From Luteolibacter rhizosphaerae (GTDB lineage Bacteria > Verrucomicrobiota > Verrucomicrobiia > Verrucomicrobiales > Akkermansiaceae), in NCBI RefSeq assembly GCF_025950095.1, contig NZ_JAPDDR010000017.1:1-64000 (forward strand): 64,000 nucleotides of DNA. The letters run 5' to 3'. Position numbers and translations under genes: made by a program. This document shows positions 24,505-32,774 of the stretch, in pieces (the stretch's first letter is position 1; every line of letters starts with the position of its first letter). Under the pieces are notes generated by a model. It ran no database searches, had not been told where the DNA came from, and was given only the letters and a program-made list of their open reading frames with translations.

Positions 24505-25725
24505 ATGGCCCGGCCGAAGCCCGCGATCATCTTCATCTTCATCACGCTGTTCCTGGATATCTTCGGCATCGGGGTGATCGTGCCGGTGCTGCCGAAGCTG
24601 GTGGAGGAACTGCAGGGCGGCGACTTGGAGGCGGCGGCTCATTCGGTCGGCTGGCTGGGGGCGCTATACGCGCTGATGCAGTTCATCTTCTCCCCGGTGC
24701 TGGGGAGTCTTTCGGATCGCTTCGGGCGCAGGCCGGTAATCCTCGCCTCGCTGTTCGGCTCGGGGATCGACTACCTGGTGCTGGCATGGGCACCGACGCT
24801 GGGCTGGCTGTATCTGGCGCGGATCGTCTCCGGGATCACGGCGGCGAATTTCTCCGCGGCGAGTGCCTACATCGCGGACGTGACGCCGCCGGAGAAGCGG
24901 GCGGCAGGGTTCGGGATGATCGGCGCGGCCTTCGGGCTGGGATTCATCGCGGGTCCGGCGATCGGCGGTCTGTTAGGCGCGCATGGCTTGCGGACGCCCT
25001 TCCTGGTGGCGGCCGGGATCACGCTGCTGAACTGGCTCTACGGGGCCTTCGTGCTGCCGGAATCACTGGCGAAGGAGAACCGGCGGCCCTTCACTTGGGA
25101 GAGTGCCCACCCGATCAAGGCGCTCACCGCGCTGTCGCGCTGGCCGGTGGTGATGGGGTTGGCCGGGACGCATTTCTTCAGCATGCTGGCGGGCAATATC
25201 TATCCGGCGCTGTGGGTGCTCTACACCGGCTTGCGCTACGGCTGGGACAGCAGGCAGGTGGGGATCTCGCTGGCGCTGGTGGGAGTGATGGCGGCGATCG
25301 TGCAGGCGGGGCTGGCGGGCAAGGTGATCGCGAAGATCGGCGAGCGGCGCGGGGTCTATCTGGGGCTGCTGGCCATGGCCGTGGCGATGTTTTGCTATGG
25401 GGCAGCGACGGACGGCTGGATGGTCTATGTCATCATCTTGATCGGCTCGATCGGTGGTATCGGATCGCCCGCGACGCAGTCGATGATCTCGCGGGCGGTG
25501 TCGGCGGACGAGCAGGGGGCGGTGCAGGGAGCCTTGAATAGCATCACCAGCATTGCGGGCATCGTGGCACCGGTGCTGTGGACGGCTCTGTTCTCATGGT
25601 CGATCGCGAAGGACCGGGCCTTTCCCTTGCCCGGGCTGTCCTTCTATGGGGCGTGCGCCGTGTCGCTCGCGGCGGCGGGCTTGGCATGGCGCGCATTCCG
25701 GAAGGCGGGATTGTCGAGCCCCTGA
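24505..25725 (+). CDS. TetA-like MFS drug efflux transporter
   Basis: This 406-residue protein has 12 predicted membrane helices. The early motif LDIFGIGVIVPVLPKL and the loop GSLSDRFGRRPVIL (MFS motif A, GxLSDRFGRRP) are followed by GFIAGPAIGGLLG (motif C of drug:H+ antiporters) and ALFVLPESL-like FVLPESLAKE. These are marks of the TetA/TCR drug:H+ antiporter branch. It should export a drug or toxic metabolite; the substrate is unknown and tetracycline is not implied. Its start lies 148 bases from the beta-lactamase start, divergent, so a shared regulatory region is possible. Confidence 0.85.
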   Translation: MARPKPAIIFIFITLFLDIFGIGVIVPVLPKLVEELQGGDLEAAAHSVGWLGALYALMQFIFSPVLGSLSDRFGRRPVILASLFGSGIDYLVLAWAPTLGWLYLARIVSGITAANFSAASAYIADVTPPEKRAAGFGMIGAAFGLGFIAGPAIGGLLGAHGLRTPFLVAAGITLLNWLYGAFVLPESLAKENRRPFTWESAHPIKALTALSRWPVVMGLAGTHFFSMLAGNIYPALWVLYTGLRYGWDSRQVGISLALVGVMAAIVQAGLAGKVIAKIGERRGVYLGLLAMAVAMFCYGAATDGWMVYVIILIGSIGGIGSPATQSMISRAVSADEQGAVQGALNSITSIAGIVAPVLWTALFSWSIAKDRAFPLPGLSFYGACAVSLAAAGLAWRAFRKAGLSSP

Positions 25726-25763
25726 GCCGTTGCGCTGAAGTGGATGTCGCCTAGGATGGCGGC

Positions 25764-26327
25764 ATGGACGCGCGGACGGAGAAGGAGAAGATGCTGGCGG
25801 GCGAGCTCTATCAGGCCTTCGGCGAAGAGTTATTCCAGGAGCGGCAGCGGGCGAAGGCGCTATGCCGGCGTTTCAACGCGACGACGGAAGAAGAGATGCC
25901 GGCACGCGATGCAGTGCTGCGGGAGTTGCTGGGGAGTTGCGGGGCAAATGCCTTTGTGGAGCCGGGCTTCCGGTGCGACTACGGCTACAACATCCATGTG
26001 GGCGACAACTTCTACTCGAACTACGACCTGATCATCCTGGACGTCTGTGAGGTAAGGATCGGGCACAATTGTTTCATCGCGCCGCGGGTCTCGATCTTCA
26101 CGGCGGCGCACCCACTGGATGCTCCGACACGGATTGCGGGCTGGGAATTCGGGAAGCCGGTGACGATCGGGGACAACGTGTGGATCGGCGGTCACGCGGT
26201 GATCAATCCGGGTGTGAAGATCGGGAACAACGTGGTGATCGCGGCGGGCGCGGTGGTGACGAAGGATGTGCCGGACAACGTGGTGGTGGCAGGTGTGCCG
26301 GCGCGGGTGATCCGGGAACTGGAATGA
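25764..26327 (+). CDS. Maltose/galactoside O-acetyltransferase (LacA/Maa type)
   Basis: This 187-residue protein is a hexapeptide acyltransferase of the Maa/LacA/NodL type. Its N-terminal helical part ([16 protein letters not shown]) is followed by [11 protein letters not shown], and then by the left-handed helix. [25 protein letters not shown] and the catalytic histidine in [11 protein letters not shown] are both present. It transfers acetyl from acetyl-CoA to a sugar hydroxyl. It follows the MFS gene by 38 bases and may be cotranscribed with it. Confidence 0.9.
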   Translation: MDARTEKEKMLAGELYQAFGEELFQERQRAKALCRRFNATTEEEMPARDAVLRELLGSCGANAFVEPGFRCDYGYNIHVGDNFYSNYDLIILDVCEVRIGHNCFIAPRVSIFTAAHPLDAPTRIAGWEFGKPVTIGDNVWIGGHAVINPGVKIGNNVVIAAGAVVTKDVPDNVVVAGVPARVIRELE

Positions 26328-26341
26328 GGAGGCTGACCAGC

Positions 26342-27214
26342 TCACCCCCAAGTCTTCGCCGTGATACTGGCGATCATGGCATCGAGTTCGGCAAGCCCGG
26401 GCGTGATCTCCGCTTGGTGCTCTTCCAGCCACTTTGTAGCCGCGGCTTCGTAGCCGTCGAAGTCCGCAGTGAATCCTTCGCGCGATGAGCTTTTGCCGAG
26501 GTGTTCCTCCTCCGGTCCCTCGCCCGGCAGGCCGGGCAGATCGATGGGGAAGGTGGCGATAAGCTGGCAGGTGTGGTCATCCGAAAGGCCGACGAAGAGA
26601 TAGTGCAGTTCCTGCTTGCGCATCAGCTCCGGCTCGATGGTCCACTGGCAGAGCATGCGGATGCCGAATCCGCCTCCGAAGTCCACGCGTTTCCGCAGGC
26701 ATTGGAAGGTGAGCGCGGCATCCATGAAGGCGGGTGAGAGATTTTGGTCCTCTCCTGCGAGTGCGGCATCGATGTCTGCACGCATCTGTCTTAGGAATTG
26801 CGGCGCGGGCTTCTCCTCATGCTTGCCATCGGTGTGGACCAGGGCCCACTCGCTGGCCTTATGGATTAGGATCTGCGGCGCGGTGGGATCGTCTCCGGCT
26901 TCGCTCAGGTCCACCTTGAAACCTTTAGGCAGGGCGGCGGGGATGCGGATCGCCCAATGCTCCGGGCGGCAGCCGTAGTGTGGCTTCAGGATGAGCTGTG
27001 GATCCTTTTGGTAATCCTTCCACTCCTCCGTGGTGTAGAGCGGTTTCAGGGGAATCTTCTCCACAATCACGCCCTGCGCCCATTTCTCCGGGATCTTCAC
27101 GGTGAAAGGCCCGGCCTTGGTCATCTCTCCCGCGCTTGCCTCGGGGGTGGGGGACTTCCTGCCACATCCGGCCATGCTCAGGCCGCTCAAGTAAAGCCAC
27201 TGACGACGGTTCAC
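26342..27214 (-). CDS. Predicted Tat-type lipoprotein, unknown function
   Basis: This 290-residue protein starts VNRRQWLYLSGLSMAGC. A twin-arginine motif is followed by a hydrophobic stretch and a lipobox MAGC, so it is probably a Tat-exported lipoprotein. The mature part has FTVKIPEKWAQGVIVEKIPLK and the motif RPEHWAIRIP; the C-terminal half has many Glu/Asp and Trp. I recognise no family. GTG 27214 is chosen, as it begins the signal peptide; an earlier in-frame GTG at 27238 is possible. It is divergent from glycerate kinase and convergent with the acetyltransferase. Confidence 0.65.
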   Translation of the reverse strand: MNRRQWLYLSGLSMAGCGRKSPTPEASAGEMTKAGPFTVKIPEKWAQGVIVEKIPLKPLYTTEEWKDYQKDPQLILKPHYGCRPEHWAIRIPAALPKGFKVDLSEAGDDPTAPQILIHKASEWALVHTDGKHEEKPAPQFLRQMRADIDAALAGEDQNLSPAFMDAALTFQCLRKRVDFGGGFGIRMLCQWTIEPELMRKQELHYLFVGLSDDHTCQLIATFPIDLPGLPGEGPEEEHLGKSSSREGFTADFDGYEAAATKWLEEHQAEITPGLAELDAMIASITAKTWG

Positions 27215-27361
27215 CTTGTTAACTTGAGGGGGTATCACGCCGGAAGACGAGCGGGAAGTGTCCCGGCGATGTGCATCCCGGATAGCAGCAGGCCGCATGC
27301 CTGACACGCTGCGGCACATTTCAGCGTTTCCCGCGCGGCGCTCCTCCCGGAAGCTCCGTGC

Positions 27362-28471
27362 ATGAAGGTTCTGCTCGCGTGCGACAAGTTCAAGGGTTCC
27401 CTGGGAGCCGTGGAGGCCTGCGAGGCCGTCCGCTCCGCCCTGCCGGAAGGCTGGGAGTCGGATGTCTGCCCGATTGCCGATGGTGGCGAGGGCTTTGTCG
27501 AGGCGATGCTTGCGGGCAGCGGCGGGGGGCTTGTGACCACCACCGCGAACGATGCGCTCGGCAGACCGGTGGAGGCGAGCTACGGCATCTATCGTAGTTC
27601 GGAAGGCGTGGTGGCGGTGATCGAGATGTCCGCGGCCAGCGGCATCTGGCGGATCCCGGCGGAGGAACGGAATCCCCGTGCCTCCAGCACCTTCGGCACT
27701 GGCCAGCTCATGCGGCACGCCATCGAGGTCTCCGGGGCTGCGAAACTGCTGGTGGGCATCGGCGGTAGCGCCACGAATGATGGCGGCGCGGGCATGGCCG
27801 CGGCACTCGGAGTGACCTTCCTGGACGAGCGCGGCTGCAAGCTCTGCCCCACGCCGGAAATGCTGGATCACGCGCACCATGTCTTCGAGGACGGGCGGAT
27901 CCCGCTGCCGGAGATCGTGGTTGCCTGTGATGTGGACAATCCGCTCACCGGCCCGCGCGGCGCTTCGGCCGTCTTCGGCCCGCAGAAGGGGGCCTCGCCG
28001 GAGGATGTCGCTTTCCTGGACGCCGCCTTGGAGCGGCTGGTCCAGATCTCCGGAGGCAGTAATGAAGCGGAGACCGCGGGGGCGGGGGCTGCGGGAGGTC
28101 TTGGCTTCGGGCTCATGCGCTTCGCTGGGGCCAGGCTTGTTTCGGGCTTCGATATCGTGGCGGGCTCGCTCGGTCTGGCGGAGCGGATTGCCGTGGCGGA
28201 TCTGGTGATCACGGGGGAGGGCTCGCTGGATTTCCAGACTCTGGGGGGCAAGGGGCCTGCCGGGGTGGCTGCGATGGCCAAGGCCGCGGGGGTGCCGGTG
28301 CTGGCCGTGGCCGGGCGGGTGGAGGAGAGCGCCGGCGCGCTTTTCGATGCCGCACTATCCCTCGAGTCCTTCGGGCTGCCGCTTGCGGAGTCGATCGCCC
28401 GGGCGCCGGAGTTGCTGGCGCGACTCGTTGGAGATCATGAGGGCTTGCTCCGCAGCCTCGCCAGCCGCTAG
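27362..28471 (+). CDS. glxK: Glycerate kinase, type 1
   Basis: This 369-residue protein has the GlxK/GarK pattern: LLACDKFKGSLGA at the N-terminus, IADGGEGFVEAM, LVGIGGSATNDGGAGMAAALG as the glycine-rich nucleotide loop, and VVACDVDNPLTGPRGASAVFGPQKGA. It phosphorylates D-glycerate to 2-phosphoglycerate, feeding glycolate/glyoxylate or sugar acid breakdown into glycolysis. It is 12 bases upstream of fabD and probably cotranscribed, an unusual pairing. Confidence 0.93.
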   Translation: MKVLLACDKFKGSLGAVEACEAVRSALPEGWESDVCPIADGGEGFVEAMLAGSGGGLVTTTANDALGRPVEASYGIYRSSEGVVAVIEMSAASGIWRIPAEERNPRASSTFGTGQLMRHAIEVSGAAKLLVGIGGSATNDGGAGMAAALGVTFLDERGCKLCPTPEMLDHAHHVFEDGRIPLPEIVVACDVDNPLTGPRGASAVFGPQKGASPEDVAFLDAALERLVQISGGSNEAETAGAGAAGGLGFGLMRFAGARLVSGFDIVAGSLGLAERIAVADLVITGEGSLDFQTLGGKGPAGVAAMAKAAGVPVLAVAGRVEESAGALFDAALSLESFGLPLAESIARAPELLARLVGDHEGLLRSLASR

Positions 28472-28483
28472 GACTGGCGCGCA

Positions 28484-29410
28484 ATGAGTGACGTCGTTCT
28501 TCTATTCTCAGGTCAGGGCGCCCAGAAGGTGGGCATGGGCAAGGATTTCCACGAGGCCTCCGAGACGGCCCGTGCCTTGTTCCGCAAGGCCGATGCGGCA
28601 CTCGGATTTTCCCTTTCCCAGATCATGTTCGAAGGGCCGGACGAGCAACTGACGCGCACCTCGCGCTGTCAGCCTGCTCTTTACCTGCACGGCCTGGTCG
28701 CTCTTGAACTCCTGCGCGAGCGGGTGGGCGGTCTGGAGCCGGTGGCTGCCGCGGGTCTCTCCTTGGGTGAGTTCACCGCGCACGCGGCTGCGGGGACCTT
28801 CTCCTTTGAAGATGGCCTGAAGATCGTGGCGCGCCGCGGTCTCTTCATGGAGGAAGCCTGCCAAGCCACGGAAGGTGCGATGGCCGCCTTGATCGGCGGA
28901 GAGGAAGAAGGCGTCCGCGCCCTGGCCGCGGAGTGCGATGTGGATGTGGCGAATTTCAACGCCCCGGGACAGATCGTGCTCTCGGGCACTGTCGCGGGCA
29001 TCGATGCCGCGGTAGAGAAGGCCCGCGATCACGGCATCCGCCGCGCGATCAAGCTGAACGTGGCCGGTGCCTACCACAGCCGCCTGATGCAGTCCGCGCA
29101 GGACAAGCTGGCCGCCGAGCTGAAGGACCTGCCGATGCAGACCCCGGGCATTCCGGTGGTGTGCAACTACGGGGCCTCCGTAGTTGCGGATCCCGCCGAG
29201 ATCCGTTCGATGCTGGAGAAGCAGGTGACCGGTTCCGTGCGCTGGACGGAGTCGATCAAGCTCCTGATCGAGAAGGGCCACCGCACCTTCATCGAGCTTG
29301 GCCCGGGCAAGGTTTTGGCCGGTCTGGTGGCGAAGATCGACAAGGATGCGACGGTGTATTCCGTTGAGGATCTTGCATCGTTGGAGGCCGTCGCCGAGCA
29401 ACTCGATTAA
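28484..29410 (+). CDS. fabD: Malonyl-CoA-acyl carrier protein transacylase
   Basis: This 308-residue protein has the standard FabD motifs: FSGQGAQKVGMG, nucleophile Ser93 in GLSLGEF, the His region in AYHSRLM, and the closing TFIELGPGKVLAGL. It loads malonyl onto ACP, the first committed step of elongation. It directly follows glycerate kinase (12 bases) and precedes the tRNA-Asp gene by about 100 bases. Confidence 0.94.
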   Translation: MSDVVLLFSGQGAQKVGMGKDFHEASETARALFRKADAALGFSLSQIMFEGPDEQLTRTSRCQPALYLHGLVALELLRERVGGLEPVAAAGLSLGEFTAHAAAGTFSFEDGLKIVARRGLFMEEACQATEGAMAALIGGEEEGVRALAAECDVDVANFNAPGQIVLSGTVAGIDAAVEKARDHGIRRAIKLNVAGAYHSRLMQSAQDKLAAELKDLPMQTPGIPVVCNYGASVVADPAEIRSMLEKQVTGSVRWTESIKLLIEKGHRTFIELGPGKVLAGLVAKIDKDATVYSVEDLASLEAVAEQLD

Positions 29411-29512
29411 AGAGAAGAAAAAGTCAAAATAGGTGTTGCGCGGAGCCGGGCGTCTCCCTAGCTTCCGCGCACGCCGCAAGGCGCACCAAGAAAAGCAAGA
29501 CAAGCTACCAGT

Positions 29513-29589
29513 GGAGCGGTAGTTCAGTTGGTTAGAATGCCGCCCTGTCACGGCGGAGGTCGCGGGTTCGAGTCCCGTCCGCTCCGCCA
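29513..29589 (+). tRNA. trnD: tRNA-Asp (anticodon GTC)
   Basis: This 77-nt cloverleaf has acceptor GGAGCGG/CCGCTCC, a D arm with AGTTCAGTTGG, an anticodon loop CTGTCAC with GTC in the middle, and a T arm with GGTTCGAGTCC. The 3' CCA is encoded. It decodes GAC/GAT. A terminator follows 21 bases on. Confidence 0.96.
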
Positions 29590-29610
29590 CTCTTTAAGAG
29601 TGGAAAGTAT

Positions 29611-29640
29611 GGCCGCCCTTCGGGGCGGCCTCTTTGTTTT
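29611..29640 (+). terminator. Rho-independent terminator of tRNA-Asp
   Basis: A perfect 8-bp stem GGCCGCCC/GGGCGGCC with loop TTCG is followed by TCTTTGTTTT. This is a classic terminator and ends the tRNA transcript, perhaps including the upstream fabD. Confidence 0.93.
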
Positions 29641-29671
29641 CGGGTCCCCGTCTTCCGGAGAGGCGGAATGT

Positions 29672-30370
29672 TCACTCCGGCAAGTGGCGCAGCAGGTGAC
29701 CGATGATCGACCATCTCCGGCTTACGTATACGATCCGTTTGCCCTTCGCGATGGCGGCCGCGATTTGCTCCGCGGCTTTACGCGGGCTAGCGACCCAGAA
29801 CGGCTTGTCCGCTTTCATCATCGCGGTGTCCACGAAGCCGGGTCGCACATCCATCACGCGGATCGGCAGGCCGGACTTTTTCGCGCGGAAGTGCAGGCTT
29901 TGGAGATAGCGGGAGATGAAGGCCTTCGAGGCTCCATAAGCGGGAGCTTCGCCGGCACCACGCAGCGCGGCAATCGATGAGATGCCCACAAGATGACCGC
30001 GACCTTGCATCTCGAAATGCTTCATGGCGGCGCAAGCGATCCTCGCAAAGCCGGCGACATTGGTGGCGATGGTCTTTTCCTCCGGCGACCAATCGAGGTC
30101 GGGATTCAAATGACCCGTGCCGGATGAGATGATGACCAGGTCGACCCGGCCGAGTTCCCCCGCCATCGCCGCGAAGATCTTCACGGCGTCAGGTTGCGAT
30201 AGATCAAGCCGCTTTGTGAGAATGACGTTCGGATCGGTGGAGGCATGTTCCTCTAACAATCCGAGCCGACGGGCTGCCAAGGCGACGCGGTAGCCGCGGG
30301 CGGAGAGGACTTTGGCGAGCTCCAGACCAATGCCGGAAGATGATCCGATGATGACAGCCGTGGGGGACAT
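29672..30370 (-). CDS. Short-chain dehydrogenase/reductase
   Basis: This 232-residue SDR has AVIIGSSSGIGLELAKVL, catalytic Ser in LVGISSIAA, YGASKA (Tyr/Lys), and PIRVMDVRPGFVDTAM after it. The NxAG motif is replaced by IISSGTG. The order resembles SDRs of the DHRS7-like or YdfG-like class. The substrate is unknown. ATG 30370 gives the usual N-terminus, while the upstream extension is unrelated. It follows the OsmC gene by 68 bases on the same strand. Confidence 0.82.
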   Translation of the reverse strand: MSPTAVIIGSSSGIGLELAKVLSARGYRVALAARRLGLLEEHASTDPNVILTKRLDLSQPDAVKIFAAMAGELGRVDLVIISSGTGHLNPDLDWSPEEKTIATNVAGFARIACAAMKHFEMQGRGHLVGISSIAALRGAGEAPAYGASKAFISRYLQSLHFRAKKSGLPIRVMDVRPGFVDTAMMKADKPFWVASPRKAAEQIAAAIAKGKRIVYVSRRWSIIGHLLRHLPE

Positions 30371-30438
30371 GAATGAAGGGACGGGTGAGCAGACTGACGA
30401 ATCTGCATCATCCCGTCCCTTCGGCAAGGAGCTGTCGA

Positions 30439-30858
30439 TCAGTTTTCCAGAGTGGCATCCAAGGTAATCGCGGCCCGCAGCACCTTGGAAACCGGGCAGC
30501 CCGCCTTCGCCTTCTCCGTCAGGGACGCGAACAGATCCCGGGACAAACCCGGCACCTTCGCACTGAGGGTCAGGTGGATGGAGGTAATCTCCAGTGCCGC
30601 AGGGTCAAAGCTCAGGTCGGCCTTTGTCTCGAGAACCTCCGGAGTGAAGCCCTGCTCACTGATGAAGAGCGATACGGCCATGGTGAAGCAGCCGGCGTGG
30701 GCGGCGGCGAGCAGCTCTTCCGGGTTCGTCTCCTTCCCATCGCCGAAGCGTGAGCGGAAGGAGTAGGGCGTGCCGAAAAGCACGGCGCTTTGCGTATCCA
30801 GAACGCCGCTTCCGGCCTGGAGATTTCCCGTCCAGCGGGCGGTGGCATGTCGGTGCAT
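30439..30858 (-). CDS. osmC: OsmC/Ohr family peroxiredoxin
   Basis: This 139-residue protein has the two reactive cysteines of OsmC-like proteins: AHAGCFTMA (peroxidatic) and KAGCPVSKVL (resolving), with the conserved Arg/Glu around SFRSRFGDGKETNPEELLAA. The length and N-terminal THATARWTGNLQAGSG-like start (MHRHATARWTG) fit OsmC. It reduces organic hydroperoxides in the cytoplasm. It follows a lipoprotein gene 11 bases downstream on the same strand, so the two may be one transcript. Confidence 0.88.
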   Translation of the reverse strand: MHRHATARWTGNLQAGSGVLDTQSAVLFGTPYSFRSRFGDGKETNPEELLAAAHAGCFTMAVSLFISEQGFTPEVLETKADLSFDPAALEITSIHLTLSAKVPGLSRDLFASLTEKAKAGCPVSKVLRAAITLDATLEN

Positions 30859-30869
30859 GGCTTGCGGGA

Positions 30870-31616
30870 TTACTTGGTGGAGTAGGGCAGGCTCAGGTCA
30901 CCGGAGGCTACCGAGTAGACTTCATAGACGCCTAACATGGGTCTCGCCATACAGGAAGTATTCACCTGCATGTAACAAGTAACCCCGTCGAATTTGAAGC
31001 TGGTCTTGTTGCGGAGATAGTAAGCAGGCACAAGTGCTTTGATCGTGTTCCCGCGCTCCACCACGGAATGTCCGGCGGCATCCAGATAGATGGGCATGCC
31101 GCAGTTCGTCGGCGGTAGCACCACGCTCTTGTCCTCCTTCTTGAATTCCTTCACGGCCAGCCCGCCGGGCACGCGGTCATCCTTTGCCAACAGCGCCCAG
31201 TGGGTGTGGTAGATGACCTTGTCGTCGTCATACTTTCCGTTCGCATCCTCGTCCCAGAGTGGCGTGTCGTCGAAGTCGGGATGGGAAGTGATCGCCAGGG
31301 CAACGATGCCTTCCGCGCTGCCCATGCCGACATCGGCGGCCTTGAGGGTAGTGGGGAAGACATAGGCGACCACGGGCGCGCCATCGAGCTGGCCGACGGC
31401 TTTCGGCACCGTCTTGCCTGCCGGACCGTGCAGGTCCATGCTGAAGACCATCAGGTCCAGATCCTTCAGGTACTCCACCTTCGTGGACTTGATCTTCAGG
31501 CTCGGTGATTTGGCCAGTGCGGGATCTTTGTTGAGCTTGATCTCGCAGGCGGGGAGGGAAGCGATGGACAAGGACAGGGCGAGACTTGCCCCGACGAGGA
31601 TACGGATGTTTTTCAT
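30870..31616 (-). CDS. Secreted lipoprotein, unknown function
   Basis: This 248-residue protein has a signal peptide ending in LPAC (possible lipobox). The mature part has LKIKSTKVEYLKDLDLMVFSM at its start, an acidic loop WDEDANGKYDDDKVIYH that could bind calcium, then CGMPIYLDAAGH and CYMQVNTSCMARP. Four cysteines may form disulfides. I recognise no family. It lies upstream of osmC on the same strand, with a palindrome-rich promoter region before it. Confidence 0.62.
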   Translation of the reverse strand: MKNIRILVGASLALSLSIASLPACEIKLNKDPALAKSPSLKIKSTKVEYLKDLDLMVFSMDLHGPAGKTVPKAVGQLDGAPVVAYVFPTTLKAADVGMGSAEGIVALAITSHPDFDDTPLWDEDANGKYDDDKVIYHTHWALLAKDDRVPGGLAVKEFKKEDKSVVLPPTNCGMPIYLDAAGHSVVERGNTIKALVPAYYLRNKTSFKFDGVTCYMQVNTSCMARPMLGVYEVYSVASGDLSLPYSTK

Positions 31617-31705
31617 GGTGGTGAATCGTGGAGGTCGAATGATTCACCCCTATCTTGGAGATAGGTCATGTGCCGTGACCGGAAATCTTTCCGGTTCCTG
31701 CCGCG
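31617..31705. promoter_or_regulatory. Intergenic region with three palindromes
   Basis: Three inverted repeats occur in 80 bases: GTGAATC...GATTCAC (31621-31647), CTATCT-TGG-AGATAG (31650-31664) and ACCGGAAATCTTTCCGGT (31678-31695). They lie downstream of the SHD1-hydrolase gene and upstream of the lipoprotein gene, both on the minus strand. They may be a terminator for the former and an operator for the latter. Confidence 0.55.
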
Positions 31706-32725
31706 CTATTTTCCTGCCGGTTCCTTGAACCAGGCGATCGCCTTGCCGAAGCTTGCCATGTCCAGGCTGTGTCCGCCCTCGTAGAGGTCCAGTTGCACCT
31801 CGCCATAGCCATTTGCCTCCACGTCGTCGCGCACCTTCTCGGCATGGGCCACGGTGGAGATGGTATCGTTCTTCCCGTTGCTGATAAAGACACGGACCTT
31901 CTTCGTCCCGCCCTTGCGGAACCCGGACTCGTTCCGGGCGGACTCGGTCAGGTCCTGATTGCAGCCGCCGAGGAAAAGTCCCACGACCTCCAGCTTGCTC
32001 TCTAACAGATGACCCATGCGGTAGAAGCAGGTCTTGCCGCCGCCGGAGAAGCCACAGCAGGCGAACTTCCAGGTGCTGAAGCCCGGCCATGTCTTGGTCA
32101 GCAGCTCCGCAGCGTGGCGGTGTACTGCAAGGTCACCACCGGGGGCGCGATTGCCTTCAGGACGGCGCGGATTGCCGATGTCAGTATCCACCGCGATGAC
32201 CACCCAGCCTGCCTTTACCGCGGCTTGAGCATAGCCGGCCATGCAGCCGATATTGCCATTCTTGCGTTCGCCCTCGTCGTTGATCGCCGCGCAGGTCCAC
32301 ATCACGTGCTGGGGCTTCGAGGGATCGAAGCCGCTCGGTAGCGCGATGGCCAGCGTGAGCTTGGTCGGTTTGGTCTCCGCCTTCGAATATTCCTTCAGGG
32401 CCGCAGGGGGCAGGGGATCGTTGACGATGGTGATGCCGCCGTCCGCCTTCAGCTTGGTGCCGCAGAGGACCAGTTCTCCCACCGGTGAGGCTGCGGGCTT
32501 CTCCTGCTTGCTCCATTCCTCCACGAACTTGCGGTCATCCTCGCTCAACCGCTCCAAGGGCAGACGCACGTCCTTGCCCTTGAACTTGAGCACGACCTTC
32601 CCTTCCTCCACGCCCACGATCTCGGCTTCGATCTTCTTGCCGCTTGTGTCGGTCCAAGTGCGGCCGCTGGCGGCTAAGCAAAGCAGCGCGCCGAGCACGC
32701 CGGGGAGGAGGAATCGTCGGATCAT
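31706..32725 (-). CDS. SHD1 domain-alpha/beta hydrolase fusion, exported
   Basis: This 339-residue protein has an N-terminal signal peptide (MIRRFLLPGVLGALLCLAASG). An SHD1 domain (PF03983) is at about residues 24-75: RTWTDTSGKKIEAEIV, VVLKFKGKDVRLPLERLSEDDRKFV. SHD1 occurs widely in Planctomycetota/Verrucomicrobiota secreted proteins. An alpha/beta hydrolase part follows, with a nucleophile elbow GFSGGGKT, an acidic NGKNDT segment and a late histidine in GGHSLDMASF. It is probably a periplasmic esterase or peptidase, substrate unknown. The start at ATG 32725 precedes the signal peptide. Confidence 0.75.
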   Translation of the reverse strand: MIRRFLLPGVLGALLCLAASGRTWTDTSGKKIEAEIVGVEEGKVVLKFKGKDVRLPLERLSEDDRKFVEEWSKQEKPAASPVGELVLCGTKLKADGGITIVNDPLPPAALKEYSKAETKPTKLTLAIALPSGFDPSKPQHVMWTCAAINDEGERKNGNIGCMAGYAQAAVKAGWVVIAVDTDIGNPRRPEGNRAPGGDLAVHRHAAELLTKTWPGFSTWKFACCGFSGGGKTCFYRMGHLLESKLEVVGLFLGGCNQDLTESARNESGFRKGGTKKVRVFISNGKNDTISTVAHAEKVRDDVEANGYGEVQLDLYEGGHSLDMASFGKAIAWFKEPAGK

Positions 32726-32774
32726 CGGGCGAGCGATAACAGCCCGTCGCCGGTCCGACAACCGCGAGATAGAG

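Noticed and set aside
26342-27880. Long frame upstream of the Tat lipoprotein
   Set aside because: The part beyond about 27240 is antisense to glycerate kinase.
29528-29980. 150-codon frame across the tRNA-Asp
   Set aside because: It includes the tRNA and terminator and is antisense to the SDR gene.
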